Assembly (NCBI RefSeq): GCF_945956965.1
Contig: NZ_CAMFJS010000002.1
Coordinates: 1-64,000, forward strand
Reading direction: 5' to 3'
DNA: 64,000 nt
Source: an uncultured Roseateles sp.
GTDB taxonomy: Bacteria > Pseudomonadota > Gammaproteobacteria > Burkholderiales > Burkholderiaceae_C
Positions 30,458-38,821 of this stretch are shown here, piece by piece (position 1 is the stretch's first letter; each line of letters begins with the position of its first letter). Both the position numbers and the translations under genes were made by a program. The notes beneath the pieces are model-generated. The model was not told the DNA's origin. It did not search any database and saw only the letters and a program-made list of their open reading frames with translations.

Positions 30458-31249
30458 TCATGGCCGCAAATGCGAGGGCGCGAAGCCAAAGCGTTCGCGG
30501 AAAGCCGCCGAGAAGCGGCTATGGGAGTCATAGCCGCAGCGCGCCGCCACCTCGGACACCTGCAACTCGGGGTCTTGCAGCAAGGCCATGGCGGTCTCCA
30601 GCCGCACTTCGCGCATGCACTGACTGAAGGAGGCCGACTCCTCCGCCAAGCGGCGCTGCAAGCTGCTCGCGCTCAGATGAAATGCCTGGGCCACCTCCGC
30701 CAAGGTCCAGGGTGCTTGCGGCCTTTGGGCCACCAGGCGGCGCACGCGCTCGGCCCAGCTCAACTCGCCGCCGGGCGCGAAGACCAGGCCGCGCTCTGCC
30801 AGCAACAGCAAGACTTCAAAGGCACGGTGCTCGCGGACTGCTGCTGAAGCCGACGACGCGGCATCGGCCTGCAAGGCTTTGAAAGCATGGCCGAAGGTGG
30901 CGGCGAAGTCTTCATCGGCCTCGGCGCTGGCGCAACCTTGCAGCGCCGGCGTGGCTGCAAACTGGCCGAAGCGCTGATGAAAGCGCGCCACCAGGGCGGG
31001 AGCGAAATTGATGATGCGCGCTTCGTAACGGCCGCCTGCGGGTGGCTCGTTGAGCATGTCCCACTGCGTCAGGCGGGGGATCAGAAAGACCTGGCCTGCA
31101 GGGAACTGGATCTCGCCCGCCGGCGCCACCAAGCGCTTGCGGCCCGCCATCACCCAGCCCACCATGTCGTCACGCACCGTGGCCGTGCGCACCTGATGGC
31201 GCACGGCGCTGGAGATGGTTTGGGCGGTGGCTTCGCTGAAAACTGGCAT
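30458..31249 (-). CDS. AraC-family transcriptional regulator
   Basis: The protein is 263 aa if it starts at ATG 31249. A cupin-like N-terminal domain (about 10-110) is followed by a C-terminal double helix-turn-helix (about 160-263) with T-L-A-E-V-A-Q-A-F-H-L-S-x-S-S-L-Q-R-R-L and the V-A-x-x-C-G-Y-D-S-H-S-R-F-S-x-A-F signature. An in-frame ATG at 31423 would add 58 residues. The junction between the two starts contains a run of ten C (31253-31262), where slippage would disrupt only the longer form. It is divergent from the TetR gene across a palindromic operator. Targets may include the efflux operon or the gene itself. Confidence 0.85.
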   Translation of the reverse strand: MPVFSEATAQTISSAVRHQVRTATVRDDMVGWVMAGRKRLVAPAGEIQFPAGQVFLIPRLTQWDMLNEPPAGGRYEARIINFAPALVARFHQRFGQFAATPALQGCASAEADEDFAATFGHAFKALQADAASSASAAVREHRAFEVLLLLAERGLVFAPGGELSWAERVRRLVAQRPQAPWTLAEVAQAFHLSASSLQRRLAEESASFSQCMREVRLETAMALLQDPELQVSEVAARCGYDSHSRFSAAFRERFGFAPSHLRP

Positions 31250-31252
31250 GGC

Positions 31253-31262
31253 GGGGGGGGGG
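31253..31262. repeat. Homopolymer run of ten G (C on the coding strand)
   Basis: Ten G in a row lie four bases upstream of the AraC ATG at 31249 (read as ten C in the minus direction). Such runs are prone to slipped-strand change. Confidence 0.85.
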
Positions 31263-31427
31263 CTGGTGCGTCGGGCGATGACGCGCGGGGACGGGGAGTC
31301 TGACAAGGCGGGGCACAGGCAGACCGCATTGTCACTCGCCACTTCGCGCAGCACTGGGCCAAGAGCTTCAGCCGACCAGCGCGCTTGGGCAGCACCGCGC
31401 CGCAAGGCGCTGAAATCTCTCATCGCC

Positions 31428-31462
31428 AGTTGATTTGAATCAACTTATACAGTTGACTAACT
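31428..31462. promoter_or_regulatory. Palindromic operator between araC-type and tetR-type genes
   Basis: AGTTGATT-TG-AATCAACT (31428-31445) is a perfect 18-base palindrome. A smaller one, AGTT-GACT-AACT (31451-31462), follows and shares the AGTTGA half-site. Such pairs typify TetR-type autoregulation. The site lies in the shared promoter area. Which regulator binds is inferred. Confidence 0.6.
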
Positions 31463-31516
31463 TTCTACTTCGCCGCGATGATGATGCATCGCAGCAAATT
31501 GAGAGTCGTGCGCGCC

Positions 31517-32227
31517 ATGCTTACTCACAACCAACTTGCCCCTGCCACTGCTGAAACCTCGTCGCGTGGCGATGTAGCGCGCGACAAGATGCTGCGCGCC
31601 GCGCTGGATGTGTTCGGTGATCACGGCTTTGCGGCTGCCACCACGCGCATGGTGGCACAGGCGGCCAATATGAATCTGGGGGCCATCCCCTATTACTTCG
31701 GCTCCAAGGAAGAGCTGTACACGCAGGCGGCGAAGTTTCTGGCCGCGCATATCGAGCAACACCAAGCCGAGCCCTTGCTGGCCTTGCGCCAGGGCACAGC
31801 GGCGCCGCAATGCAGCCGCAGCGACTTGATCGAGCACGTCGTGCAATTCATGTTGAGCCAGGCGCGCATGCTGCTGTCGGGCCAGGTCAAAGCCAGCTGG
31901 GTGCAGTTCTTCTTGCGTGCCCAGGCAGAAAATAACGCGGCATTTGAGCGCATCTTCGCCCACACCATCGAGCCGGTGCAAGCCACCTTGACCGAAGTGG
32001 TAGGCCGCATCACCGGCTGCACGCCGGACTCGGTCGAAACGCGCACCCTGACCTTTTTGATTTTTCACCAAGTGATGAGCTTGCGCCTGGCGGACACGGT
32101 CTTGCTGCGCCGGCTGAACTGGCAAGCCATCAACCCAGAGCGGCTGGAAACGCTGCTGAACATCATGGGCCAGGCGCTGCGCGCGCAGCTCAGCGCCTAT
32201 TCACCTTGCAGCGACGCCACACCATGA
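31517..32227 (+). CDS. TetR-family regulator, CecR (YbiH)-like
   Basis: This 236-aa repressor has a helix-turn-helix of about residues 20-65 (A-A-L-D-V-F-G-D-H-G-F-A-A-A-T-T-R-M-V-A-Q-A-A-N). Its core motif G-A-I-P-Y-Y-F-G-S-K-E-E-L-Y is characteristic. The C-terminal domain resembles the DUF1956 ligand domain of CecR, a regulator of an ABC exporter in E. coli. The start is uncertain: ATGs at 31478-31484 would add 11-13 residues. Its stop overlaps the HlyD start by four bases, so it is the first gene of the efflux operon and likely controls it. Confidence 0.85.
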   Translation: MLTHNQLAPATAETSSRGDVARDKMLRAALDVFGDHGFAAATTRMVAQAANMNLGAIPYYFGSKEELYTQAAKFLAAHIEQHQAEPLLALRQGTAAPQCSRSDLIEHVVQFMLSQARMLLSGQVKASWVQFFLRAQAENNAAFERIFAHTIEPVQATLTEVVGRITGCTPDSVETRTLTFLIFHQVMSLRLADTVLLRRLNWQAINPERLETLLNIMGQALRAQLSAYSPCSDATP

Positions 32228-33210
32228 ACACCAAACGTATCAGCTGGGCCCTCGGCGCCCTGGCCTTGGCCGCTGCGGCGGGCTGGGCCACTTGGCTCAA
32301 TATGCATCGCGACCGCACGCCCGAGGGCCTGATGCGCGCCAATGGCCGCCTGGAAGTGGAGCGCATCGAAATCGCCGCCAAATACCCCGGCCGGGTGATT
32401 GAATTGCCGGTCAAGGAAGGCGACCGTGTCGAAGCCGGCGCCTTGATCGCGCAGCAAGACAGCAGCGAGCTGCTGGCGCAGTTGGATGCCATCAACGCCG
32501 CCCGCCAACGCGCCACGCAAGCCATGGCCCGCGCCAGCGCCGAGACGGATGTGCGTAAAGCCCAGGCACGCATCGCGCAGATGGAGCTGGGCCATACCCA
32601 GACCCTGCGCCAAGATGCCCTGGTGTCCAGCGCCGAGGTGGAACGCCGCGAAGCCCAGCGCGATGGTGAGCGCGCCGGTGTGCAAGTGGCCACCGCAGCC
32701 ATCGGCGAAGCCACCGCCGCCCGTGCCGAGGCTGACGCGCAAATCAAGCGCATCAAGGTGGCGATCGAGGACATGAGCTTGCGCGCACCGGTGGCCGGCC
32801 GCATTGAGTACCGCGTGGTGGAGCCCGGTTCGGTGATCCCCTCGGGCGGCCGCGTGGCCACGCTGCTCAACACCAGCGATGTCTATATGACTGTGTTCCT
32901 GCCCACCGCCATTGCCGGCAAGCTGCAAGTGGGCGATGAGGCTCGCATCGTGCTGGACGCGGCGCCGCAGTTCGTGGTGCCAGCGCAGGTCTCCTTCGTG
33001 GCCGCCGAAGCGCAGTTCACACCCAAATATGTCGAAACCGCCAGCGAGCGCGAGAAGCTGATGTACCGCGTCAAGCTCAAGGTGCCGGTCGAGGTGGCCA
33101 CACGCTACGCCAGCTACGTCAAGGCCGGCCTGACCGGCAATGGCTTTGTGCGCGCCGACGCCAAGGCCGCCTGGCCGGCCGAGCTGACGGTCAAGCTGCC
33201 GCAGCCTTGA
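32224..33210 (+). CDS. HlyD/YhiI-type membrane fusion protein
   Basis: This 328-aa periplasmic adaptor links the ABC exporter to an outer-membrane channel. One N-terminal helix (about 7-25) is followed by the first half lipoyl motif (G-R-V-I-E-L-P-V-K-E-G-D-R-V), a long alpha-hairpin of about 85-180 rich in Ala/Glu/Arg, and the second half lipoyl motif with A-P-V-A-G-R-I-E-Y-R-V-V-E-P-G. A beta-barrel domain ends it. It overlaps the TetR stop (ATGA 32224-32227) and precedes the RbbA-like gene by 7 bases. This gene order equals that of E. coli yhiI-rbbA-yhhJ. Confidence 0.9.
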   Translation: MNTKRISWALGALALAAAAGWATWLNMHRDRTPEGLMRANGRLEVERIEIAAKYPGRVIELPVKEGDRVEAGALIAQQDSSELLAQLDAINAARQRATQAMARASAETDVRKAQARIAQMELGHTQTLRQDALVSSAEVERREAQRDGERAGVQVATAAIGEATAARAEADAQIKRIKVAIEDMSLRAPVAGRIEYRVVEPGSVIPSGGRVATLLNTSDVYMTVFLPTAIAGKLQVGDEARIVLDAAPQFVVPAQVSFVAAEAQFTPKYVETASEREKLMYRVKLKVPVEVATRYASYVKAGLTGNGFVRADAKAAWPAELTVKLPQP

Positions 33211-33217
33211 TGCGCTG

Positions 33218-36052
33218 ATGCCCTTGCACCCAGCGCCACGCCAAGCCGCCATGAATGCCGTCGAAATCACCGGCCTGTCGCACCGCTATGGCGGCAGCGC
33301 CGCTGGCGCGCGCGCTTTGCAAGCGGTCAGCCTGAGCCTGCCCGCCGGCCGCACGATAGGGCTGGTGGGGCCGGACGGCGTGGGCAAATCCACCTTGCTG
33401 AGCCTGATCGCAGGCGTGAAGACGATTCAGCAAGGACGCGTACAAGTGCTGGGCGGCGATGTGGCCGATGCGGCCTTTCGCCAGCAGCTGGCACCGCGCG
33501 TGGCCTTCATGCCGCAGGGCTTGGGGCGCAATCTCTACCCCACGCTGTCGGTGGCGGAAAACATCGACTTCTTTGCCCGCCTCTTCGGCCAAGGTCCGGC
33601 CGAGCGCGAGGCGCGCAGCCAGCGCCTACTGCAAGCCACCGGCCTGGCGCCATTCAGCGACCGGCCGGCCGGCAAGCTCTCGGGCGGCATGAAGCAAAAG
33701 CTTGGCCTTTGTTGTTCGCTGGTGCATGACCCCGATTTACTGATCCTGGACGAACCCACCACCGGCGTGGACCCGCTCTCGCGCCGGCAGTTCTGGAGCT
33801 TGGTCGAAGCGCTGCGCCAGGAGCGGCCGGGCATGACCGTCATCGTCGCCACCGCGTACATGGAAGAGGCCGAGCGCTTCGACCATCTGGTGGCCATGGA
33901 CGATGGCCGCGTGCTGGTGTGCGAGCCCACCGAAGCCGTGCTGCGCAAGGCGGGCGTGAGCTCGCTTGAAGCCGCCTACATCGCGCTGCTGCCGCCGGAG
34001 AAGCGGGCAACAAGCGAGCCGCTGCTGATTCCGCCGCGGCAGCACAGCGAAGGGCCGCCCGCTATCGAGGCCGAGCAACTCACGCGCCGCTTCGGCGACT
34101 TCATCGCCGTCAAGGAAGTGAGCTTTCGCATCGAGCGTGGCGAGATCTTTGGTTTTCTGGGCAGCAATGGCTGCGGCAAGACCACGACGATGAAGATGTT
34201 GACCGGCTTGCTGGACATCTCCTCCGGCCGCGCCCAGCTGCTGGGCCAACCCATCAATGCCGGCGATATGCGTACCCGCATGCGGGTGGGCTATATGTCG
34301 CAAGCCTTCTCGCTGTATGAAGAACTCAGCGTGCGGCAAAACCTGGCGCTGCATGCCAAGCTCTATCAGCTGGAAGGCGCGGCCGCCCAACAAGCCATCA
34401 CCGAAAGCCTGCAGCGCTTCGACCTGAACGAGCATGCCGACGCCCGGCCCGCGCAGCTCTCGCTGGGCATACGCCAGCGCCTGCAGCTGGCAGCGGCCTG
34501 CTTGCACAAGCCCGAAGTGCTGATCCTGGACGAGCCCACCTCGGGCGTGGACCCCGCCGCGCGCGATCTGTTCTGGCGCCAGCTGGTGCAGCTCTCGCGG
34601 GTGGACCAAGTCACCATCTTTGTCTCCACCCATTTCATGAACGAAGCGCAGCGCTGCGACCGCATCTCGCTGATGCACCGCGGCACCGTGCTGGCCGTGG
34701 GCACGCCGCAAGCGCTGTGCGAGAGCAAGTCCGCCGACACGCTGGAGAACGCCTTCATCGCTTACCTGGAAGCGGCCGATGACACGGTGCAGGCGGCGCG
34801 CACGGCGGCCAGCCAGCAAGCCAGCCAACAAGGTGATGGCGCAGAGGCGCCTGCAGTCGCAGCGCCCGCCGCTGCTGCCACACCACGCGCCGCCCTCGGC
34901 CTGTGGGCGCTGTTCCTGCGCTGGTTCGCCGGCACCTGGGCCTTTGCCCGGCGCGAAAGCATGGAACTGCGGCGCGACCGCATCCGACTGACCTTCGCCC
35001 TGCTGGGCCCCATCATCTTGCTGGTGACGGCGGCGCTGGCGATTTCGTTCGACATCGAGCATGTGGCCTTCGCGGTGCTGGACCACGACCAGAGCTATGA
35101 CAGCCGGCGCTTCATCGAGCATTTCGAGGGCTCGCGCTACTTTGAACAACATGCGCCGCTGCGCGACGAGGCTGAGATCAACCAGCGCCTCAAGACCAAG
35201 GACGTGACGCTGGTGATCGAGATCCCGCCCGGCTTCGGGCGCGATTTGATCGGCGGCCGCCAGCCCGAGCTGGGCTTTTTCGTCGACGGCGCCCAACCCT
35301 TCACCGCCGAGAACGTGCGCGGCTATGCGCGCGGCATCGTGCTTGAACATGCGCTGCAATATGTGCAGGGCAAGCCCGGCGTCAGCGCCAGCAGCGTGCC
35401 CCGGGTGCCCGCCAGCTTGCAGCCGCGCTTCACCTACAACCAGGAATTCCGCAGCATCTACGCCTTCACGCCGGGGCTGATCATGCTGGCCCTGATCATC
35501 ATCCCGACCATGCTCACCGCCCTGGGCGTGGTGCGTGAAAAAGAGATGGGCTCCATCATCAACCTCTACGCCTCGCCCGCCAGCGTGGGGCAGTTCCTGG
35601 TCGGCAAGCAGCTGCCTTATGTGGGCCTGGCCATGCTGAGCTATCTAACCCTGGTGTTCCTCAGCGTGACCCTGCTGGGCGTGCCGCTGAAGGGCAGCTT
35701 TGTGGCGCTGAGCCTGGGCGCGCTGTGCTTTGTGTTCGCGGCCACGGCGCTGGGCTTGCTGGTCTCGGCCTTCTTCAAATCGCAGGTGGGGGCCACTTTT
35801 GCCACGGCCATCATCTGCTTGATTCCATCCATCAATTTCTCCGGCCTGCTCTACCCGGTGTCCACCCTCACCGGCACGGCGCTGTGGGTGGGCCTGGGTT
35901 TCCCTTCATCGTGGTTTCAGCTGATCAGCCTGGGGGCCTTCACCAAGGGCTTGGGCCTCAGCAGCTTCGGGCCCATGTATGCGGCGCTGATCGGCTTTGG
36001 CCTGCTGTACTTGCTGACGGCGCGTGCGGCCGTGCGCAAGCAAGAAGCCTGA
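33218..36052 (+). CDS. rbbA: RbbA-like ABC protein: two ATPase domains fused to an ABC-2 permease
   Basis: This 944-aa protein starts at ATG 33218; an in-frame ATG at 33251 is possible. The first nucleotide-binding domain (about 12-260) has G-P-D-G-V-G-K-S-T, L-S-G-G-M-K-Q-K and L-D-E-P-T-T-G-V-D. The second (about 285-520) has G-S-N-G-C-G-K-T-T, L-S-L-G-I-R-Q-R (a diverged signature lacking one Gly) and L-D-E-P-T-S-G-V-D. A linker rich in Ala/Gln precedes a six-helix ABC-2 membrane domain (about 570-944) with a large periplasmic loop. E. coli RbbA has the same layout; ribosome association was proposed there, but export is the simpler role. Confidence 0.9.
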   Translation: MPLHPAPRQAAMNAVEITGLSHRYGGSAAGARALQAVSLSLPAGRTIGLVGPDGVGKSTLLSLIAGVKTIQQGRVQVLGGDVADAAFRQQLAPRVAFMPQGLGRNLYPTLSVAENIDFFARLFGQGPAEREARSQRLLQATGLAPFSDRPAGKLSGGMKQKLGLCCSLVHDPDLLILDEPTTGVDPLSRRQFWSLVEALRQERPGMTVIVATAYMEEAERFDHLVAMDDGRVLVCEPTEAVLRKAGVSSLEAAYIALLPPEKRATSEPLLIPPRQHSEGPPAIEAEQLTRRFGDFIAVKEVSFRIERGEIFGFLGSNGCGKTTTMKMLTGLLDISSGRAQLLGQPINAGDMRTRMRVGYMSQAFSLYEELSVRQNLALHAKLYQLEGAAAQQAITESLQRFDLNEHADARPAQLSLGIRQRLQLAAACLHKPEVLILDEPTSGVDPAARDLFWRQLVQLSRVDQVTIFVSTHFMNEAQRCDRISLMHRGTVLAVGTPQALCESKSADTLENAFIAYLEAADDTVQAARTAASQQASQQGDGAEAPAVAAPAAAATPRAALGLWALFLRWFAGTWAFARRESMELRRDRIRLTFALLGPIILLVTAALAISFDIEHVAFAVLDHDQSYDSRRFIEHFEGSRYFEQHAPLRDEAEINQRLKTKDVTLVIEIPPGFGRDLIGGRQPELGFFVDGAQPFTAENVRGYARGIVLEHALQYVQGKPGVSASSVPRVPASLQPRFTYNQEFRSIYAFTPGLIMLALIIIPTMLTALGVVREKEMGSIINLYASPASVGQFLVGKQLPYVGLAMLSYLTLVFLSVTLLGVPLKGSFVALSLGALCFVFAATALGLLVSAFFKSQVGATFATAIICLIPSINFSGLLYPVSTLTGTALWVGLGFPSSWFQLISLGAFTKGLGLSSFGPMYAALIGFGLLYLLTARAAVRKQEA

Positions 36053-36067
36053 AGGCTGGAGTCCAAT

Positions 36068-37207
36068 ATGAAGCAATGGCTCCTCAACGTCGCCCGCCTG
36101 TCGGTGAAGGAACTGCGCAGCCTGTTCGGCGATGTGCCGCTGATGGCCTTGATCATCTTCGCCTTCTCGGTCGCCATCTACAGCACGGCCAAGGGGGTGA
36201 AGGCCGAGGTGGCGAATGCCTCGGTGGCGGTGATCGACGGTGACCATTCGGCTCTGTCGCGGCGCCTGCGCGATGCGATTCAGCCGCCTTTCTTCAAGCC
36301 ACCGGTGGACATTGACCGCAACGAGGTGGACCGGGCGCTGGACCGGGGCGACTTCATCTTCATCCTCGACATCCCGCCGCACTTCGAGGCCGATGTGCTG
36401 GCCGGCCGCGCGCCCGCCATGGCCTTGCAGGTGGATGCCACCGCGATGACGCAAGCCGGCCTCGGCGTTGTCTATCTCAACGAAATCGTGCTGCGCGAGT
36501 TGCTGGACTTTTTGCATGCGCGCGGCCTGGAAGCGCAGCTGCCAACCCGCTCGGTCACCCGCGTGCTGTTCAACCCGAATAACCAGGGCCATTGGTTCAC
36601 CGGCGTGATGCAGATCGTCACCAACGTCACGGTGCTGGCCATCATTCTGGTGGGCGCGGCGGTGATCCGCGAGCGCGAGCACGGCACCATCGAGCATTTG
36701 CTGGTGATGCCGGTGCGGCCGAGCGAAATCGCCATGGCCAAGATCGTCGCCAACGGCGGCGTGATCTTGCTGGCGGTGATGCTGTCGCTGTGGTTCGTGG
36801 TGCATCTGGTGCTGGCGGTGCCGCTGGCCGAGCCATTGTTGCAGTCGCTAGGCTTGTTCTTGCTGGGCACGGGCCTCTACCTCTTTGCCGTCACGGCGCT
36901 GGGCATCTTGCTGGCCACGCTGGCTTCATCCATGCCGCAGTTCGGCTTGCTGGCGGCGCCGGTGTATGTGGTGCTCTACCTGCTGTCGGGCGCGGCCACG
37001 CCGGTGGAAAGCATGCCGCAGCAAATCCAGAGCCTGGTGCAGTTTTCGCCCACCACCCAGTTCGTGAAATACACACAAGCCGTCATCTACCGCGGCGCCG
37101 GGCTGGAGATTGTGTGGCCGCAGCTGCTGGCCATCGCAGCCGCCGGCGCCTTGTTCTTGTTCATTGCCTTGACGCGTTTTCGATCCATGCTGGCCAAGCA
37201 GGGCTAA
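36068..37207 (+). CDS. ABC-2 type permease, YhhJ-like
   Basis: This 379-aa protein has one N-terminal helix (about 22-43), a periplasmic domain of about 45-180, and five more helices between 185 and 375. The A-V-I-R-E-R-E-H-G-T-I-E-H-L-L-V-M-P motif marks the coupling segment of ABC-2 permeases. It starts 15 bases after the RbbA-like gene with a GGAG ribosome site. It probably pairs with the permease part of the previous protein, forming a heterodimeric channel with two ATPase domains. Confidence 0.9.
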   Translation: MKQWLLNVARLSVKELRSLFGDVPLMALIIFAFSVAIYSTAKGVKAEVANASVAVIDGDHSALSRRLRDAIQPPFFKPPVDIDRNEVDRALDRGDFIFILDIPPHFEADVLAGRAPAMALQVDATAMTQAGLGVVYLNEIVLRELLDFLHARGLEAQLPTRSVTRVLFNPNNQGHWFTGVMQIVTNVTVLAIILVGAAVIREREHGTIEHLLVMPVRPSEIAMAKIVANGGVILLAVMLSLWFVVHLVLAVPLAEPLLQSLGLFLLGTGLYLFAVTALGILLATLASSMPQFGLLAAPVYVVLYLLSGAATPVESMPQQIQSLVQFSPTTQFVKYTQAVIYRGAGLEIVWPQLLAIAAAGALFLFIALTRFRSMLAKQG

Positions 37208-37247
37208 GCCGCTTTCATCCGCGTTCATTTCACACCCAGGTTTCGCC

Positions 37248-38753
37248 ATGGCTAACACCAAGCTCACACTCACGCCCCCAGCTGCCCGGCAGCTGATCGC
37301 TATGGCCGTGCTCGCTGCACTTGCCGGCCTCACGGCCTGCACCAGCGTGACGGTGGCGCCGCCCGCCGGCGTGGCGGTGCCGGCGGCTTTCGATGCCGTC
37401 CCGGCACCAGCCGCTTCTGCCTCTGGGGCTGCTGGAGCTGAGGCCACAGCCGCCACCGATCTGGCCCGCTGGTGGCTGGCACTGAACGACCCCACGCTGA
37501 ACCAGCTGATGGCCACCGGCCTGCAAGCCAATGCCGACATCCGCATCGCCGTGGACCGGGTCAAAGAAGCGCGCGCGCTGCTGACCCAGGCCGAATCGGC
37601 CCTCTACCCCACCGTGGTGGCCGGCGCCGGGGTAGGCCGGTCCAACCCCAATCAAAGCCTGCCCAAGCTGGCCTTGCCGGGCGGCATCCCGCTACCGCTG
37701 CCCAGTGCCATGCCCATGACTTCGCTGAGCACCGCCGGCTTTGCTGCGGCCTGGGAGGTCGACATCTTCGGCGCGCGGCGCAGCGACGCCGAGGCCGCCG
37801 CCCAAGCCGCGCTGGGCTATCAAGAACGCCAGCATGGCGCGCAGATGCTGCTGGTGTCCGACATTGCCAGCAATTACTTCGAGGCCCGCAGCGTGGAGCG
37901 CCGCAGTGCCGTGCTGGCCCGCAGCATCGCCACCGCGCAGCGCTTGCAACGCTATGCCCAAGGCCGCTTCGATGCCGGCCAAGCCACCCGCGCCGACATC
38001 GACCGCGCCCGCAGCCTGGTTGAAGAGCTGGAGTCGCAGCGCCAGCCCCTGGACATGTTGCTGGGCGTGCGCCTGCGCCGGCTGGCCGTGTTGACGGGCC
38101 AGGCCCCACAAGCGCTGAGCGCCTTGCCACCGCAAGCCCAAGTGCTGCGCATGCCGGCCGAGCTGCCGCCGGTGCTGCCCTCAGAAGTTTTGGAGCGCCG
38201 CCCCGATGTGCGCGGCAGCGCCAATCTCGTGCGCGCACAAGCCGCCAAGCTGGGCAGCGCCAAGGCCGAGCTCTTCCCCAAGTTCACCATCGGCTTTCTG
38301 GCGCAAAGCGGGCATATCGACATCTCCGGCCTGCCCAAGTCCAGCGGCAGCGGCAGCGCCTGGGGCCTGGGCGTGACCCTGCCTGTTTTTGAAGCCGGCC
38401 GTATCCGCGCCAATATCGCCGCGCAAGACGCCCGGCTGGACGCCGCCGCCGCGCAGTACGAGCAAGCGGTGTTGAGCGCGCTGGAAGACGTGGAGAACGC
38501 CTACAACGCCGTCCGCGCGCTGGACTCACGCGCCACGCTGCTGGCCCAGTCCACCCGCAGCGCCCAAGACGGCGCCGCCCACGCCGGCAGCCTCTTCGAA
38601 GCCGGCCGCGGCGTGCTGCAAACCGTGCTCGAAGCCCAGCTCAAAGCCCTGCAAAGCGAAGACGCGCTGATCCAAACCCAAACCGCCCAAGCCGTCACCA
38701 CGGTGCAGCTCTACAAAGCCATCGGCGGGGGCTGGACGCCGGGGCAGCCCTGA
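37248..38753 (+). CDS. NodT-family outer-membrane efflux lipoprotein (TolC-like)
   Basis: This 501-aa protein has a signal peptide with lipobox L-T-A-C at about residues 26-29. Two outer-membrane efflux repeats follow, at about 65-265 and 285-485, with A-N-A-D-I-R-I-A-V-D-R-V-K-E-A-R-A-L-L and V-F-E-A-G-R-I-R-A-N-I-A-A-Q-D-A as typical blocks. It supplies the exit duct for the ABC exporter coded upstream. The operon is thus complete from regulator to outer membrane, unlike the E. coli yhiI-rbbA-yhhJ set. Substrates are not predictable. Confidence 0.92.
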   Translation: MANTKLTLTPPAARQLIAMAVLAALAGLTACTSVTVAPPAGVAVPAAFDAVPAPAASASGAAGAEATAATDLARWWLALNDPTLNQLMATGLQANADIRIAVDRVKEARALLTQAESALYPTVVAGAGVGRSNPNQSLPKLALPGGIPLPLPSAMPMTSLSTAGFAAAWEVDIFGARRSDAEAAAQAALGYQERQHGAQMLLVSDIASNYFEARSVERRSAVLARSIATAQRLQRYAQGRFDAGQATRADIDRARSLVEELESQRQPLDMLLGVRLRRLAVLTGQAPQALSALPPQAQVLRMPAELPPVLPSEVLERRPDVRGSANLVRAQAAKLGSAKAELFPKFTIGFLAQSGHIDISGLPKSSGSGSAWGLGVTLPVFEAGRIRANIAAQDARLDAAAAQYEQAVLSALEDVENAYNAVRALDSRATLLAQSTRSAQDGAAHAGSLFEAGRGVLQTVLEAQLKALQSEDALIQTQTAQAVTTVQLYKAIGGGWTPGQP

Positions 38754-38821
38754 GGGGGCCGCAGCGGGCAAGGCGGCGGCGCTAGCAGCGCGCAAGGCCT
38801 TGCCCCATAGCCACAAGCACC

